Notes: a model not told the origin generated them from the letters alone. Shown: positions 9,960 through 19,813, counted from the stretch's first letter. The stretch is 64,000 nt of DNA from Planctomycetia bacterium (GCA_015075745.1 JABTTW010000001.1:2542001-2606000), one strand, 5' to 3'. A program made the numbers and translations.

Positions 9960-10567
9960 TCAGACGACCACGGCATTTAACGCAAAACGCGACCCGCGCC
10001 GCAATCTGCGCGGCGGGCCTTTTTGTTCTCGCCCTGTCGACAGGTTGCACCGAGCAGGAAATCGCCAAGTGGGAGGCGGCGAATCGTCCGCTCCTCGCGC
10101 GCGACTCGGCTCCGGTCGAGACCAACATTGTCCGCGTCAACAAGTTCTTCAGCCAGACGCCGTGGCTCTCCTTCAAGAACGACGGCAGCAAAAAAGTCGA
10201 TGGCGTCAGCTTCAGCCTTTATCTCGAAGGCCCCTCCGCCCCTAAGGGCGTCTTCGGCACCGGCACCATCGCGATTGCCATGTACCGCCTCGACACCGAT
10301 CCGCTCGGCAAGGAAGTGGCGACTCAGGTCAAGGAATGGGTCATGACCGCCGACGAGGCCTACGCATGGCGATCGAAGAAGCAAACCGCCCTTGGCTGGG
10401 GATACGGCATCCGGCTCAACTGGGGTGATGAAGTCGACGTGGCCGGCAAGCAGATCGCCATCGTCGCCAAGTACCTCCGGGAGGACGGCCGCGTGATCAG
10501 CTCCTCCCGCCAGGTTCTCAAAGTGCCCCCCGACGGCGCCAAGCCCTCGCTCGCCGCGCGTAATTAG
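9956..10567 (+). CDS. Predicted lipoprotein following the giant secretin gene
   Basis: The start codon overlaps the secretin stop by four bases (ATGA), so the two genes are almost surely co-transcribed and translationally coupled. The 203-residue product begins with a basic n-region, a hydrophobic stretch and a lipobox (LSTGC, Cys about residue 31), so it should be exported and lipid-anchored. The mature part has no motif I recognise; it includes the aromatic segment ALGWGYGIRLNWGD. By position it could be an accessory protein of the secretin, such as a pilotin-like lipoprotein, but this rests only on linkage. Confidence 0.8.
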   Translation: MIRRPRHLTQNATRAAICAAGLFVLALSTGCTEQEIAKWEAANRPLLARDSAPVETNIVRVNKFFSQTPWLSFKNDGSKKVDGVSFSLYLEGPSAPKGVFGTGTIAIAMYRLDTDPLGKEVATQVKEWVMTADEAYAWRSKKQTALGWGYGIRLNWGDEVDVAGKQIAIVAKYLREDGRVISSSRQVLKVPPDGAKPSLAARN

Positions 10568-10716
10568 CCCGGGCAATTCATCAGCTTCGTGATTTCGGTA
10601 TCGATTGAGTGGGGCAGGAGTTCCCCGCCACGCGCGACACCCACCTGCGACTCTTTGCCGGAATAGGACGACGATCTCCTGCCCGATTGGGAGGCGAATC
10701 GTCCGCGGTGTTCGCG
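10568..10716. other. Convergent intergenic spacer
   Basis: Spacer between the lipoprotein gene reading right and the lipoprotein gene reading left. I see no coding region and no clear hairpin followed by a T tract. Confidence 0.5.
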
Positions 10717-11169
10717 CTATCGAATTGACTGCATCGACGCCTTTAGTTTGTCCATGTCCCTGGTGATCGAATCGGCCGGGCCCGTGGCTTCGATGGTGTA
10801 GATGCGCATCGGTGTGACATAGAGCGCGACGAGATAGGCCGTCTTGCCCTGCCCCTCGCCGGACTCGAAGTTGAAAAGCACGCCCTTGGTGCCCCCATTC
10901 GAGGTGATCGTCTCGCGCCCGGCCAGTCGCATGCCGTCGATGTCCACTTTCTGATACTCGACGGCGTCGGACCAGTACTTCAAGTCGGCCTTGCTGTTTT
11001 CATTCGCACGGACGTTACAGGCGATCACATTCCCGCGCGCCGAGACCGCCTTGAAGTCGTACGCGTGGCTGGATGAGTCCTTGATGTACCCCTCCGGCGG
11101 TTCGATCGGCATACAGCCGAAGAGCGCGGCGGCCGACATCGTTACGCAAATAGTCGCGATTCGCTTCAT
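10717..11169 (-). CDS. Small predicted lipoprotein
   Basis: 150 residues. I chose the ATG at 11169 because a GGAG sits six bases upstream and the product then starts MKRIATIC with a short signal peptide and lipobox (LFGC). The GTG at 11181 would add four residues before it. The mature protein is not recognised; it contains a beta-rich stretch (TAYLVALYVTPMRIYTIEA) that may fold like small lipoproteins handling envelope stress, but I assign no function. It starts 12 bp after the stop of the DUF4349 gene, so the two are probably one operon. Confidence 0.75.
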   Translation of the reverse strand: MKRIATICVTMSAAALFGCMPIEPPEGYIKDSSSHAYDFKAVSARGNVIACNVRANENSKADLKYWSDAVEYQKVDIDGMRLAGRETITSNGGTKGVLFNFESGEGQGKTAYLVALYVTPMRIYTIEATGPADSITRDMDKLKASMQSIR

Positions 11170-11181
11170 GGTCGGCTCCAC

Positions 11182-11979
11182 TTAGTACTCGCGCGTCAGC
11201 CGCGACGGGTCCAGTTCCTTCAGCCAGTTGAACGGCAGCTTGAACTGCTGCGGCAGCGGGGCGGCGCGATACACTCGTTCAAAGTCCGCGGTGATGGTGC
11301 TGTAGGCCACGCGATTCTTGAGCACTTCCAGCTTGGCCTGCAAACGCTCGATCTCCTCACCAACGCGGTTGAGCTCCTTCTCCACCGCCAGCGCGGCTTC
11401 GACATCTTCCGCCTTGGCCAGAAGCGCCTCCAGCCGAGTGCGCACGGCCATGGAATTCTTGAGGCGCGCCTGCAGGTCGACATACTCCTCGGTCACGTCG
11501 GTCGCCTGGAGATCGCGCCGCGCGACGTTGCCCAGCGACTCGACCTCAGCGACCGCAGCCTGATACTTGGCCACCGGCACGCGAATGACGATCTGATTCC
11601 CGCTGATGGACTGCACGTAGCCGCCCTGTGCCTCGGCCAGCCGCTCCATCGCATCGATCGCCGCCTCAATCTCCTGCACGACAATGCGAAACTGCGCGGT
11701 GTAAATGACGATGCGCTTGTCGCCCTGCGAGGCGGGCTCGCGATCGGACGCGGGGCGAATCCAGCCTACCCCTGAGGCTGGTGCGGGCGGTGGCGTTTTC
11801 GAAGCTGCGGCGCGATCGAGGTCTGACGGCTGGGCCGCCTTTCGCGCCGCGAATTTGGCTCTCAAGTCTTCATTTCGACCCACAGTGGAACAACCTGCGA
11901 TGAGGCAGATCGCCGCCAGGACAAGAGCCATTCGCGGAACAGCAATTTGATTTTTTCCGGAGTGAGCATTGATCATCAT
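11182..11979 (-). CDS. DUF4349-type lipoprotein
   Basis: 265 residues from the ATG at 11979, which has GAGGG about ten bases upstream; a longer frame from 12165 adds 62 residues without a signal. A signal peptide with lipobox (LIAGC) is followed by a Pro/Ala linker. Next comes a DUF4349-like body: the strand KRIVIYTAQFRIVV, a helix, GGYVQSISGNQIVIRVP, then DVTEEYVDLQARLKN and a long coiled coil of E/L/R heptads, ending in AYSTITADFE. Many DUF4349 proteins have a C-terminal membrane helix; this one seems to lack it and rely on the lipid anchor. Function of the family is unknown. Confidence 0.85.
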   Translation of the reverse strand: MMINAHSGKNQIAVPRMALVLAAICLIAGCSTVGRNEDLRAKFAARKAAQPSDLDRAAASKTPPPAPASGVGWIRPASDREPASQGDKRIVIYTAQFRIVVQEIEAAIDAMERLAEAQGGYVQSISGNQIVIRVPVAKYQAAVAEVESLGNVARRDLQATDVTEEYVDLQARLKNSMAVRTRLEALLAKAEDVEAALAVEKELNRVGEEIERLQAKLEVLKNRVAYSTITADFERVYRAAPLPQQFKLPFNWLKELDPSRLTREY

Positions 11980-12089
11980 ATTAATACGGCCCTCGGCTGC
12001 GATGAGATCGCGGATACTACGGAGGGGCATTATCCGTCCGTTGGCGGGCAGCGGCAACCGGAAATCAGGATGGGGTCCGCAGTCCCCTT

Positions 12090-12509
12090 TTATTCCCCGA
12101 TGAACTTCACCAGCACGCGCTTGCGCCGGCGACCGTCGAATTCGCCGTAGAAAATCTGCTCCCACGGGCCAAAGTCGAGCTTACCGTCGGTGATGGCCAC
12201 GACGACCTCGCGGCCCATGATCGTCCGCTTGAGATGGGCGTCGGCGTTGTCCTCGCCGGTGTCGTTATGGCGGTATTGGTTCACCGGCTCGTGCGGGGCG
12301 AGGCCCTCGAGCCACGTCTCGAAGTCGGCGTGCAGCCCGCGTTCGTCGTCGTTGATGAAGACGCTGGCGGAGATGTGCATCGCGTTGACGAGGCAAAGCC
12401 CCTCGCGAACGCCGCTCTCCTCGATCGCCGTCTCCACCTGCGGCGTGATGTTGACATACCCCCGCCGGGTCTTGAGTTCGAACCACAGTTCTTTACGAAA
12501 TGATTTCAT
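12090..12509 (-). CDS. yjbQ: YjbQ family protein (UPF0047)
   Basis: 139 residues, the usual length of the family. Typical segments are visible: the N-terminal strand [35 protein letters not shown], the conserved metal-site region with His residues ([19 protein letters not shown]), and the C-terminal [19 protein letters not shown]. Family members show weak thiamine-phosphate synthase activity in vitro and the physiological role is unsettled. It reads left and is separated by about 110 bp from the DUF4349 gene. Confidence 0.93.
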   Translation of the reverse strand: MKSFRKELWFELKTRRGYVNITPQVETAIEESGVREGLCLVNAMHISASVFINDDERGLHADFETWLEGLAPHEPVNQYRHNDTGEDNADAHLKRTIMGREVVVAITDGKLDFGPWEQIFYGEFDGRRRKRVLVKFIGE

Positions 12510-12559
12510 GAGTATGCTTGGACCGTAGCGACCTATCCGTGGATCGGAAAACCTTATTG

Positions 12560-13507
12560 CTACTTCGCAGAGTTACCGTCCAAGGCAGTTGCAGCCCTTT
12601 GCTTTTGGATTGAGTCTTCAGCGGGCAGTTTCTTGAAATAGATGCTTGCCTCGATGCGCACACGTCGCTCGTCCAGCCGCGACACTTCAACTTCCGTATC
12701 CCACATGAATCGAAACTTGAGCGATTTGCGGAAACCCGGAGTGTCGAGTCCACTTAGATCAAATGACGCGAAGCAGCGACCGAGGACGTCTCGAATGAAG
12801 GTACCTCGAACGCCCAGGTCATCGCCCGGTTGCAGGCGGCCTTTTTCTGTTGGAAACCTCGACGGGTGAGGAAAGAGACCCGCAAACCAATACAGGTAAG
12901 ACTCCATATCTTCTGGCGGGAGAGGCTTGATCTCACGAGAGATTCCGCGCCGATCTCCAATCGGAAAATCGTCATAGCTCTGAATGGCTGCATGAATCGC
13001 ATGCGCTTCATTTTTCTTTAGCCGCTCGTTGCCCTCAACGACTCTCCACAAAGGAAGCGAGGTTGGAGTAGAGTCGCCCCACCATTCCCTCGGCTCGCGG
13101 TGGTACTCTTGCAATGCAATATCGCCTTCTCTTAAGTAATCCTCTGTCGGCTTTTCAGGCGGCTCGAGAAATGTCTCTGGAACATCAACATCTATGAGGC
13201 AATGGAGCTTGCGTTCACTGTCCGACCAGTACGCCGCCTGAATACCCCAAACTTCGCCAGCCTCGTTGCTGAAAGCACAAAGCCCCTTTACAGCGGGACA
13301 GTAAAGGCGATCAGCCACATTCGGCCTTTCCCAAAGCAAGAGTGATTCTTTTGGGCCCTCAGAAGAATAATCCGGATTTGCGGCACTCATGAACGAGCCA
13401 AGGCGGCCATTGACGGTCGAAGGATCTGCAACGCAACCCGTAAGCACGATCTCAAAGAATGCCGATGCAAGATAGGCAAGCAAACGATTCTTGGAAGTGT
13501 TTCTCAC
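12560..13507 (-). CDS. Predicted lipoprotein of unknown function
   Basis: I start at the GTG at 13507 because GGAGG lies six bases upstream; the longer frame from 13552 has no such site. The product (315 residues) then begins with a basic n-region, a hydrophobic segment and the lipobox VLTGC, so it should be exported and lipidated. The rest is mixed alpha/beta with many Trp and Glu residues and no motif I recognise. Codon use and base composition are less GC-rich than the neighbours, which hints at a gene of different history. Confidence 0.75.
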   Translation of the reverse strand: MRNTSKNRLLAYLASAFFEIVLTGCVADPSTVNGRLGSFMSAANPDYSSEGPKESLLLWERPNVADRLYCPAVKGLCAFSNEAGEVWGIQAAYWSDSERKLHCLIDVDVPETFLEPPEKPTEDYLREGDIALQEYHREPREWWGDSTPTSLPLWRVVEGNERLKKNEAHAIHAAIQSYDDFPIGDRRGISREIKPLPPEDMESYLYWFAGLFPHPSRFPTEKGRLQPGDDLGVRGTFIRDVLGRCFASFDLSGLDTPGFRKSLKFRFMWDTEVEVSRLDERRVRIEASIYFKKLPAEDSIQKQRAATALDGNSAK

Positions 13508-13621
13508 CGCGGTCCTCCTATTATTGCATGTCGCTTGATTTGCGCACCCCAATTGATGTTGGCGCCCTCAGGGTATCAATCGGCACTACAAACAAGATAG
13601 CATGCCGGGCTCCCTGACCAA

Positions 13622-15208
13622 TCAGCCCTTCGGCCCCGCCGCCTTCACGTCCGCCGTCGCATCCGGGAACTTCTCGAAGTTCTTGATGAATAGCTGCGCG
13701 AGGTCCTTCGCCTTCTCGTCATACGCCGCCTGGTCCGGCCAGCGGTTTCGCGGAACGAGCAGCTCCGGATCAACCCCCGTCACCTTCGCGGGAATGTGCA
13801 GCCCGAACACCGGGTCCGTCGTCGTCGAGACGTTCTCCAGATCGCCGCGCAAGGCCGCCGACACCATGGCCCGCGTCGCCGGCAGGGCGATCCGCTGACC
13901 CACGCCGTATCCCCCGCCCGACCAGCCCGTGTTGATGAGGTAGCAGGTCGAGCCATGCTTCGCGATCTTCTCAGCCAGCATCTTCGCATACACCATCGGG
14001 CTCCGCGTCAGGAACGGCTGGCCGAACCCCGTGCTGAAGGTGGCCTGCGGCTCGCTGCCGACGCCCGCCTCGGTGCCTGCGAGCTTGGCGGTATAGCCGC
14101 TCAGGAAGTGATACATCGCCTGCGTCGTCGTCAGCCGCGAGATCGGCGGCAGCACGCCGAACGCATCGCATGTCAGGAACACAACAGCCTTCGGGTGCGC
14201 GTTCGCCAGCCCCTCAGGGATCGCATTGTCTATGAACTCCACCGGGTACGCCGCGCGGGTGTTCTCCGTGTACTTGTCGTTGTCGAAATCGACGGCCCGC
14301 GTGTTCGGATCGACGACGACATTTTCCAGTACAGCGCCGAAGCGCAGGGCGTGGTAAATCTGCGGCTCGCGCTCCTTGGAAAGCCGGATGCACTTCGCGT
14401 AGCACCCGCCCTCGAAATTGAACACCCCGCGATCCGACCAGCCGTGTTCATCATCGCCGATCAGCCGCCGATCGGGGTCTGCGCTCAGCGTTGTCTTGCC
14501 GGTGCCGGAGAGCCCGAAGAACAGGGCGACATCCCCGCCGGGCCCGACGTTCGCCGAGCAATGCATCGGGAACACGCTCTTATCCGGCAGGATATGGTTA
14601 AGCACGGAAAAGATGGATTTCTTGATTTCACCCGCGTAATGCGTGCCGCCGATGAGCACCATCTTCTTTGTGAAGTTGACGACGATGTAGGCCTCGCTGT
14701 TGGTGCCGTCAGACTTCGGGTCGGCGTGGCTGTCCGGCGCGGCGAGGATGACGAACTCGGGAACGCTCCTGGCGATCTCATCAGCCGACGGGCGGCGGAA
14801 GAGTTGCCGGGCGAACAGCGCGTGCCAGGCCTTCGGCGTCACGACGCGAATCGGCATGCCATACTTGTGATCCGCCCCGGCATATGCATCGACGACGAAC
14901 AAGTCCTGCTGGTTGAGATGCTCGACACACCGCTTGTGCAGCTTGTCAAAGGTCTCGGTGGTCATCGACTGGTTGGTCTTGCCCCAGGCGACGGTCGATT
15001 CGGTTCCCGCATCCTTGACCACGAACTTGTCATTAGGCGAGCGGCCGGTGCGCTTGCCGGTCAGTGCCGCCAGCGCCCCAAAGTTGGTCAATTGCCCTTC
15101 CTTTCGGGCGATGGCCTGCTCGACGAGTTCGGCGGCGGTAAGATTATGGTGCACGCTCTTGCCCGGCTTGATGCCGTGATGCTCGAGGCTGTGGCTGCTC
15201 TGAATCAT
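13622..15208 (-). CDS. pckA: Phosphoenolpyruvate carboxykinase (ATP)
   Basis: 528 residues from the ATG at 15208, preceded by AAGGA; the frame is open 81 codons further upstream but that part is not PEPCK-like. The kinase P-loop GLSGTGKTTLSADP, the following DDEHGWSD and FNFEGGCYAK metal and nucleotide motifs, RTGRSPNDKF near the N-terminus, and the NTGWSGGGYG segment are all present. The enzyme interconverts oxaloacetate plus ATP and PEP, CO2 and ADP, the gateway to gluconeogenesis or an anaplerotic step. It is divergent from the lipoprotein gene at 15450 across a 241-bp shared region. Confidence 0.97.
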   Translation of the reverse strand: MIQSSHSLEHHGIKPGKSVHHNLTAAELVEQAIARKEGQLTNFGALAALTGKRTGRSPNDKFVVKDAGTESTVAWGKTNQSMTTETFDKLHKRCVEHLNQQDLFVVDAYAGADHKYGMPIRVVTPKAWHALFARQLFRRPSADEIARSVPEFVILAAPDSHADPKSDGTNSEAYIVVNFTKKMVLIGGTHYAGEIKKSIFSVLNHILPDKSVFPMHCSANVGPGGDVALFFGLSGTGKTTLSADPDRRLIGDDEHGWSDRGVFNFEGGCYAKCIRLSKEREPQIYHALRFGAVLENVVVDPNTRAVDFDNDKYTENTRAAYPVEFIDNAIPEGLANAHPKAVVFLTCDAFGVLPPISRLTTTQAMYHFLSGYTAKLAGTEAGVGSEPQATFSTGFGQPFLTRSPMVYAKMLAEKIAKHGSTCYLINTGWSGGGYGVGQRIALPATRAMVSAALRGDLENVSTTTDPVFGLHIPAKVTGVDPELLVPRNRWPDQAAYDEKAKDLAQLFIKNFEKFPDATADVKAAGPKG

Positions 15209-15449
15209 GGTGTCGGTCCTTTCGTGCCTTCCGCATTTTGCCCCGCACGGCGGCATGGCCCCGCCCCTTTCGGCAGGCGTGGGAGCGCGGCGATTGTCGC
15301 CTCGGCCCTCAGATCGGGCAAGCAAGCTCCGCGCCCCCGCCCCATACATGTGTCCCCATCGGTCCTGGCGTTTCTTGAATTCCAGGCGTTCCGGCGTTTT
15401 CCGCCAACGCTTTACACGATTTAACGGCCGTCTTACCCTAACCGCCATC
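15209..15449. promoter_or_regulatory. Divergent intergenic region of pckA and a lipoprotein gene
   Basis: This 241-bp stretch must hold the promoters of both divergent genes. I see no good sigma-70 match on either strand and no long palindrome. It reads open in several frames, but these are out-of-frame shadows or unsupported N-terminal extensions. Confidence 0.4.
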
Positions 15450-16235
15450 ATGCAAACAAATCATTCGGCCACGGTCACGCGGTGTGCGGTTTGGGGGATG
15501 GCGACTTTTGCGCTGGCGATTGCCGGCTGCGGCGGCGGCGGGACGACGGCCGAGGTTAAACTACCCGAAGCCGAACGGCCCGATATCGACTCTGCGGCGG
15601 CGGCGACCGGCGGCCTGACCGTGCCGGGCCCGGCGGACTTTAATTACGCCTCCTTCCGCTCCGGACAAATCGGTGCGGGCCGTGGCGAGTCGAAGCGCAG
15701 AGGTCCGGCCGGGGCGATGTGCCGCGCGGAGTGCCAGAAGAATGGCAGCGCCTGGGGCGAATTCCAGTTCGGCTACACCTTCGACAACAAGACCGGCAAA
15801 GCGCTCGACGCCGTCGTCAAAGTACGGTTGAAGGTCAGCGAGTCGAACAACGTCAGCACGCAGCCCGGGGATGAGATCGCCGGCGCGCCGACCGCGACCA
15901 GTGCCCTCACATTTTTCATCAAAGACTCGATCGGGGCGGAATTGAAGAACGCCAACCTGCTCTCGACCGTGATCGGCAGCGGCCCGAAGTCGTCAGGCAA
16001 TCAGCAGGAGTTGGTCTTCGACGCCCGCTTCGAGCCGGATCGCGGTTACTACCTGATCGTCTCCGGCCGCTGCGACACCAACGCCGGCGATGCGGAGTCG
16101 CTCTCGGCCACCGTGGAAATCAGTGACCTCTCTATCGAGATAAGCTGGAAGCCCGCGCCGGCTGCGATGAGCAAGGGCAAGGGCGATGACAACGCATCGC
16201 TCGCCGGGACGGCGGACGAAGCGGCGGGCTCCTGA
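15450..16235 (+). CDS. Predicted lipoprotein of unknown function
   Basis: 261 residues starting MQTNHSAT; the lipobox AIAGC is followed by a run of Gly, as is common in planctomycete lipoproteins. The open frame extends upstream to 15207, but only this start gives an export signal. The mature protein contains FGYTFDNKTGKALDAVVKV and several later beta strands, compatible with a beta-sandwich; two Cys pairs (MCRAEC and CDTN) may form disulphides. I do not recognise the family. Confidence 0.75.
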   Translation: MQTNHSATVTRCAVWGMATFALAIAGCGGGGTTAEVKLPEAERPDIDSAAAATGGLTVPGPADFNYASFRSGQIGAGRGESKRRGPAGAMCRAECQKNGSAWGEFQFGYTFDNKTGKALDAVVKVRLKVSESNNVSTQPGDEIAGAPTATSALTFFIKDSIGAELKNANLLSTVIGSGPKSSGNQQELVFDARFEPDRGYYLIVSGRCDTNAGDAESLSATVEISDLSIEISWKPAPAAMSKGKGDDNASLAGTADEAAGS

Positions 16236-16375
16236 GCCGAACGTGGCGACGCCACTAAATAAAACGCTAATCATGAATGCGGCGTGATCGGTTGCGGGAC
16301 TTGCTGCCCGAATGCACCATGGAGGCCTGAAGCTCGTTTCGGCGATTCGTGAAAAATGTACCCCGCCCTGCACAA

Positions 16376-16404
16376 TTGACGTCCGCTTTCCCTTTCCCTA
16401 GCAT
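16376..16404 (+). promoter_or_regulatory. Predicted sigma-70 promoter upstream of the Trm112-like gene
   Basis: TTGACG (16376-16381), a 17-base spacer and TAGCAT (16399-16404). It lies about 60 bp before the start codon of the Trm112-like gene and could serve the following metallophosphoesterase and yidC too. Confidence 0.5.
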
Positions 16405-16468
16405 CATGGATTCGCGCCCGGGACCGCCCCGGAATCGGCGATGACACGACCGCTGGAGCCTTAAGCAC

Positions 16469-16672
16469 ATGATCGACAAGGACTTGCTCGACATTCTGGT
16501 CTGCCCGAGCTGCAAGAAGCCCGTCGAACAGAAGGCCGCCCAGCCGGGGGAAAACGCGGAGGCGTGGCTGGAATGCACCGGTTCGGGCTGTGGCCTCCGC
16601 TACCCCGTCCGCGAGGGGATACCGATCATGCTCATCGACGAGGCCAGTGCCCCCCAGAAATCAGGCGGCTGA
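16469..16672 (+). CDS. Trm112-like / YcaR family zinc-binding protein
   Basis: 67 residues, typical of the family. It starts MIDKDLLDILVCPSCKKPV, has the first Cys pair (CPSC), then LECTGSGCGLRYPVREGIP and the hydrophobic IMLIDEA end. In other organisms Trm112-like proteins bind and stabilise methyltransferases; bacterial copies are less well understood. It is followed 53 bp later by the metallophosphoesterase gene on the same strand. Confidence 0.9.
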   Translation: MIDKDLLDILVCPSCKKPVEQKAAQPGENAEAWLECTGSGCGLRYPVREGIPIMLIDEASAPQKSGG

Positions 16673-16725
16673 TTCAGGAATAAACACACGCCTCAGGGGC
16701 AATACCGACCGGGCAATCCAACCGA

Positions 16726-17484
16726 ATGTTCGCCATTATTTCCGACATCCATTCGAACCTTGAAGCACTCAAGACCGTGCTGGGCGACATCAACCAGCGC
16801 GGCATCGAGACGGTCTATTGCCTCGGCGACATCATCGGCTATGGGCCGGACCCGGCGGACTGTCTGGACCTGGTGGCCAAGACGTGCAAGTGGAGCCTCT
16901 GCGGCAATCACGACCACGCCGTCTTCTACGAACCGGCGAATTTCAACGTCGCCGCCGAGAAGGCCGCCTTCTGGACCCGAACCGCGCTGGAAGATGAGAA
17001 AGATGCGGACAAGCGAAATGCCCGATGGCGTTTTCTGGGCGGCCTGTCGCCGCGCAATGAGATGGACGGCCTGCTCTTCGTCCACGGCTCACCGCGCAAG
17101 CCGATCAACGAATATCTTTTCCCCGACGACGTGTTCACCGCGCCGCAAAAGCTGCTGGCGAACTTCGAGCGCATGGAGCAGCTCACCTGCTTCTGCGGTC
17201 ATACCCATGTGCCGGGCGTCTTCGTCGATGATCCCTATTTCGAGCCGCCCGACGAGTTGGGCGACGACCGCCGCTACACGATCGGCGATGAGAAAGTCAT
17301 CATCAACGTCGGCTCGGTCGGTCAGCCGCGCGATCGAGATCCGCGCGCGGCCTACGTGATCGTCGATGGCGACGAAGTCGAGTTCATCCGCGTCGAATAC
17401 AACATCCAGGTGACGGCGAAGCGGATCCGAGATAACCCCAACCTCGACGACTTCCTCGGAATGAGGCTTTTTGAAGGAAAATAA
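16726..17484 (+). CDS. Metallophosphoesterase (YfcE/ApaH-like superfamily)
   Basis: 252 residues with the ordered dinuclear metal motifs of calcineurin-like phosphoesterases: SDIHSN near residue 6, GDIIGYGPDP near 35, GNHDHA near 60, and GHTHVPG near 160, followed by NVGSVGQPRDRDPRA. The last is typical of the small bacterial group annotated as phosphodiesterase or diadenosine tetraphosphatase-like. Substrate cannot be told from sequence. It lies between the Trm112-like gene and yidC, all reading right. Confidence 0.92.
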   Translation: MFAIISDIHSNLEALKTVLGDINQRGIETVYCLGDIIGYGPDPADCLDLVAKTCKWSLCGNHDHAVFYEPANFNVAAEKAAFWTRTALEDEKDADKRNARWRFLGGLSPRNEMDGLLFVHGSPRKPINEYLFPDDVFTAPQKLLANFERMEQLTCFCGHTHVPGVFVDDPYFEPPDELGDDRRYTIGDEKVIINVGSVGQPRDRDPRAAYVIVDGDEVEFIRVEYNIQVTAKRIRDNPNLDDFLGMRLFEGK

Positions 17485-17552
17485 GCGACACATCCCTCTC
17501 CGCCGCCGGGCCTTGCGTGCCGCCTCGAATTCCCGCATCCTGAAAGATTCAA

Positions 17553-19751
17553 ATGGATAATCAGGCCAAAAGAACGATGATCGCCTTCAGCCTTTGCCTG
17601 CTCATCATGGTGGGCTGGTTCAAGCTGATGGAGGTGATGTACCCGCCGGTAAAGCCGTCGCAAGGCCAGACGACGACCGTACCGTCTGCGCCCTCATCCG
17701 ATACCGGCATGGCGCAGATTGAAGATTCCGCGTCCCAGCCATCCGAGCAGGTGCCGAGTATCGCGAGTGTCCCGCCCGCTTCAAACGCGCCGGCCGCTCA
17801 GTGGGCTATCTCCTCCGCCGCGGACAGTGCGACCGTCGCGCTCGGCGATGACGATGCGTCAGAGGGCAATCCGTACGAGATGAAAGTGGTCATTACGCCG
17901 CGCGGCGCCGGCGTCGAATCGGTCACTCTTTCCCGGCATCGCAATCACGTCGCCAAGGATCGAAAGAATCCGGACGACGATCCATACGTGCTCCTCTCTC
18001 CCGTCGTTGATCCCAAGACCGATCGCAGCGTCGAGTCGTTTGTCCTTGAGCATGTCAAGATCAGAAAGAACAAGGACACGACGCTCGGCGAACTCGACGT
18101 ATCGGCCGCCATGTGGCAGGTCGAGAAAAGCCCGACCGAGACCGGGCAGCAGGCCGTCCTGAGCACATTTATCACGGACGAGGGTCGTCCGGCGTTTCGT
18201 TTAAGCCGTGTCTATGAACTTGATAAGCATGCTTATCATCTGGCGATCCGGACCCAAATAGAAAACCTCACCGACCAGCCGCGGGATTTGATCCTCACCG
18301 TGCGCGGGCCCGTCGGCATTAAGAATGACGATCCGCAGCGCGAGTTTCGCCGCATCGTCTCGGCCATCGTCGATTCGGACGGGAAGATCACCGATGGCCA
18401 GCACGCCCTGCGATCCGACGTCTTCAAGAGCGATGGCGGCGAGAAGGAACTCCTGCCGGGTGAAGGTGAGCACACCCTCTGGACCGCCCTGGGCAGCAAG
18501 TACTTCGCATGCATCGTCTGTCCGCTGCCGTCTGACAAGGCGAAGCAGGCATGGTCCGACGCACTCGTGAAAGTGACCGGCAAGACCCTGTTCGATGATC
18601 CTTCAGCGGTAGACGATCTGACCTTTGAGCAGGTTCTCTCCACCGGCACCATTGCCCCTGGCGCGAAGATGATGCTTGCCGCCGACGCATTCTGCGGGCC
18701 GAAGAGCAGCAAGCTCTGGGCAACCATGCCCCAGGCCGCCGAGCGTCACTACGACATCGCCCAGCACGTCGATCAGTCGGGCTTCACCTTCCGCATCATC
18801 ACCGTCGGAATGCTCTGGCTGCTGACAAAGCTCTACGGCGTCGTCGGCAACTATGGCATCGCCATCATCATCCTCGTCGTCATCGTGCGCACCATCCTGC
18901 ACCCCATCACCAAGCGGGGTCAGGTCAACATGATGAAGATGCAGAAATCAATGGGGTCCATCAAGCCGAAGATCGAGGCGATCCAGCAGCAATACAAGAA
19001 CGACAAGCAAAAGCTCAACGAAGAGACGATGAAGCTCTATCGCGAAGAGGGCGTGAACCCCGCCGGCAGTATCCTCGGCTGTCTGCCGATGTTCCTTCAG
19101 ATGCCCATCTGGGTCGCCCTGTGGACGACGCTGAATACCAACGTCGACATGCGGCACCAGCCGTTCTTTTTCTGGATCAACGATCTGTCCTCGCCGGACG
19201 CCCTGATTCCTTTTAACTCCAGCTTTCACATTCCCCTGCTCGGCGCGATGACTGGTCCGATCACCGGGTTCAACCTGCTGCCGATCATCATGACCATCAC
19301 CATGTACGCGCAGCAGAAGTTCATGCAGAAACTGACCAAGCCCGCCGTGCCGGCAGCCCCCAAGCTCGATGAGCAGGGAAAACCGATTGCCGACCCCATG
19401 GCCCAGCAGCAGAAGATGATGAACATCATGTCCATCTTCTTCGGCTTCCTCTTCTACAACTTCCCCAGCGGGCTCAACCTGTACATCCTCTCCTCAAACC
19501 TGCTGGGCATGGCCGAGCAGTATCGCATCAAGAAGCATATTCGTGAGAAGGATGAACGCGGCGATTTTGAATTGAAGAAGCGCCCGCCGGACGATGGTCG
19601 AACCGATGACCGCGGTGGTTCGGGCGGCGCCAATGGCAAGCCGCCGGGCCTGCTGGAGCGCCTGGCTAAGAAGGCCGAAGAAGCGCGTCAGCTCCAATCA
19701 TCCCGCCGCGACGCGCAGACGAAGAAGCGCAAGAAGCAGCCCCGCTTCTGA
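17553..19751 (+). CDS. yidC: Membrane protein insertase YidC
   Basis: 732 residues, longer than E. coli YidC (548). An N-terminal membrane helix (IAFSLCLLIMVGWFKLMEV) is followed by a Pro/Ser-rich linker, the large periplasmic domain (about residues 110-410), and the conserved insertase core: TVGMLWLLTKLYGVVGNYG, the cytoplasmic helical hairpin (KMQKSMGSIKPKIEAIQQQ), and later helices with QMPIWVALWTTL and FPSGLNLYILSSN. The C-terminal tail is rich in Lys/Arg and could contact ribosomes. YidC inserts and folds inner-membrane proteins with or without SecYEG; SecE is encoded 11 kb to the right. Confidence 0.97.
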   Translation: MDNQAKRTMIAFSLCLLIMVGWFKLMEVMYPPVKPSQGQTTTVPSAPSSDTGMAQIEDSASQPSEQVPSIASVPPASNAPAAQWAISSAADSATVALGDDDASEGNPYEMKVVITPRGAGVESVTLSRHRNHVAKDRKNPDDDPYVLLSPVVDPKTDRSVESFVLEHVKIRKNKDTTLGELDVSAAMWQVEKSPTETGQQAVLSTFITDEGRPAFRLSRVYELDKHAYHLAIRTQIENLTDQPRDLILTVRGPVGIKNDDPQREFRRIVSAIVDSDGKITDGQHALRSDVFKSDGGEKELLPGEGEHTLWTALGSKYFACIVCPLPSDKAKQAWSDALVKVTGKTLFDDPSAVDDLTFEQVLSTGTIAPGAKMMLAADAFCGPKSSKLWATMPQAAERHYDIAQHVDQSGFTFRIITVGMLWLLTKLYGVVGNYGIAIIILVVIVRTILHPITKRGQVNMMKMQKSMGSIKPKIEAIQQQYKNDKQKLNEETMKLYREEGVNPAGSILGCLPMFLQMPIWVALWTTLNTNVDMRHQPFFFWINDLSSPDALIPFNSSFHIPLLGAMTGPITGFNLLPIIMTITMYAQQKFMQKLTKPAVPAAPKLDEQGKPIADPMAQQQKMMNIMSIFFGFLFYNFPSGLNLYILSSNLLGMAEQYRIKKHIREKDERGDFELKKRPPDDGRTDDRGGSGGANGKPPGLLERLAKKAEEARQLQSSRRDAQTKKRKKQPRF

Positions 19752-19813
19752 AAGCCAATCGCCCAGGCTCAATTTAACTGGATGGCCGCGTCGGCGTTTA
19801 TCGCGTAATCAGC

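Noticed and set aside
15209-15451. N-terminal extension of PEP carboxykinase
   Set aside because: Conserved PEPCK sequence begins after the ATG at 15208, which has a good ribosome site.
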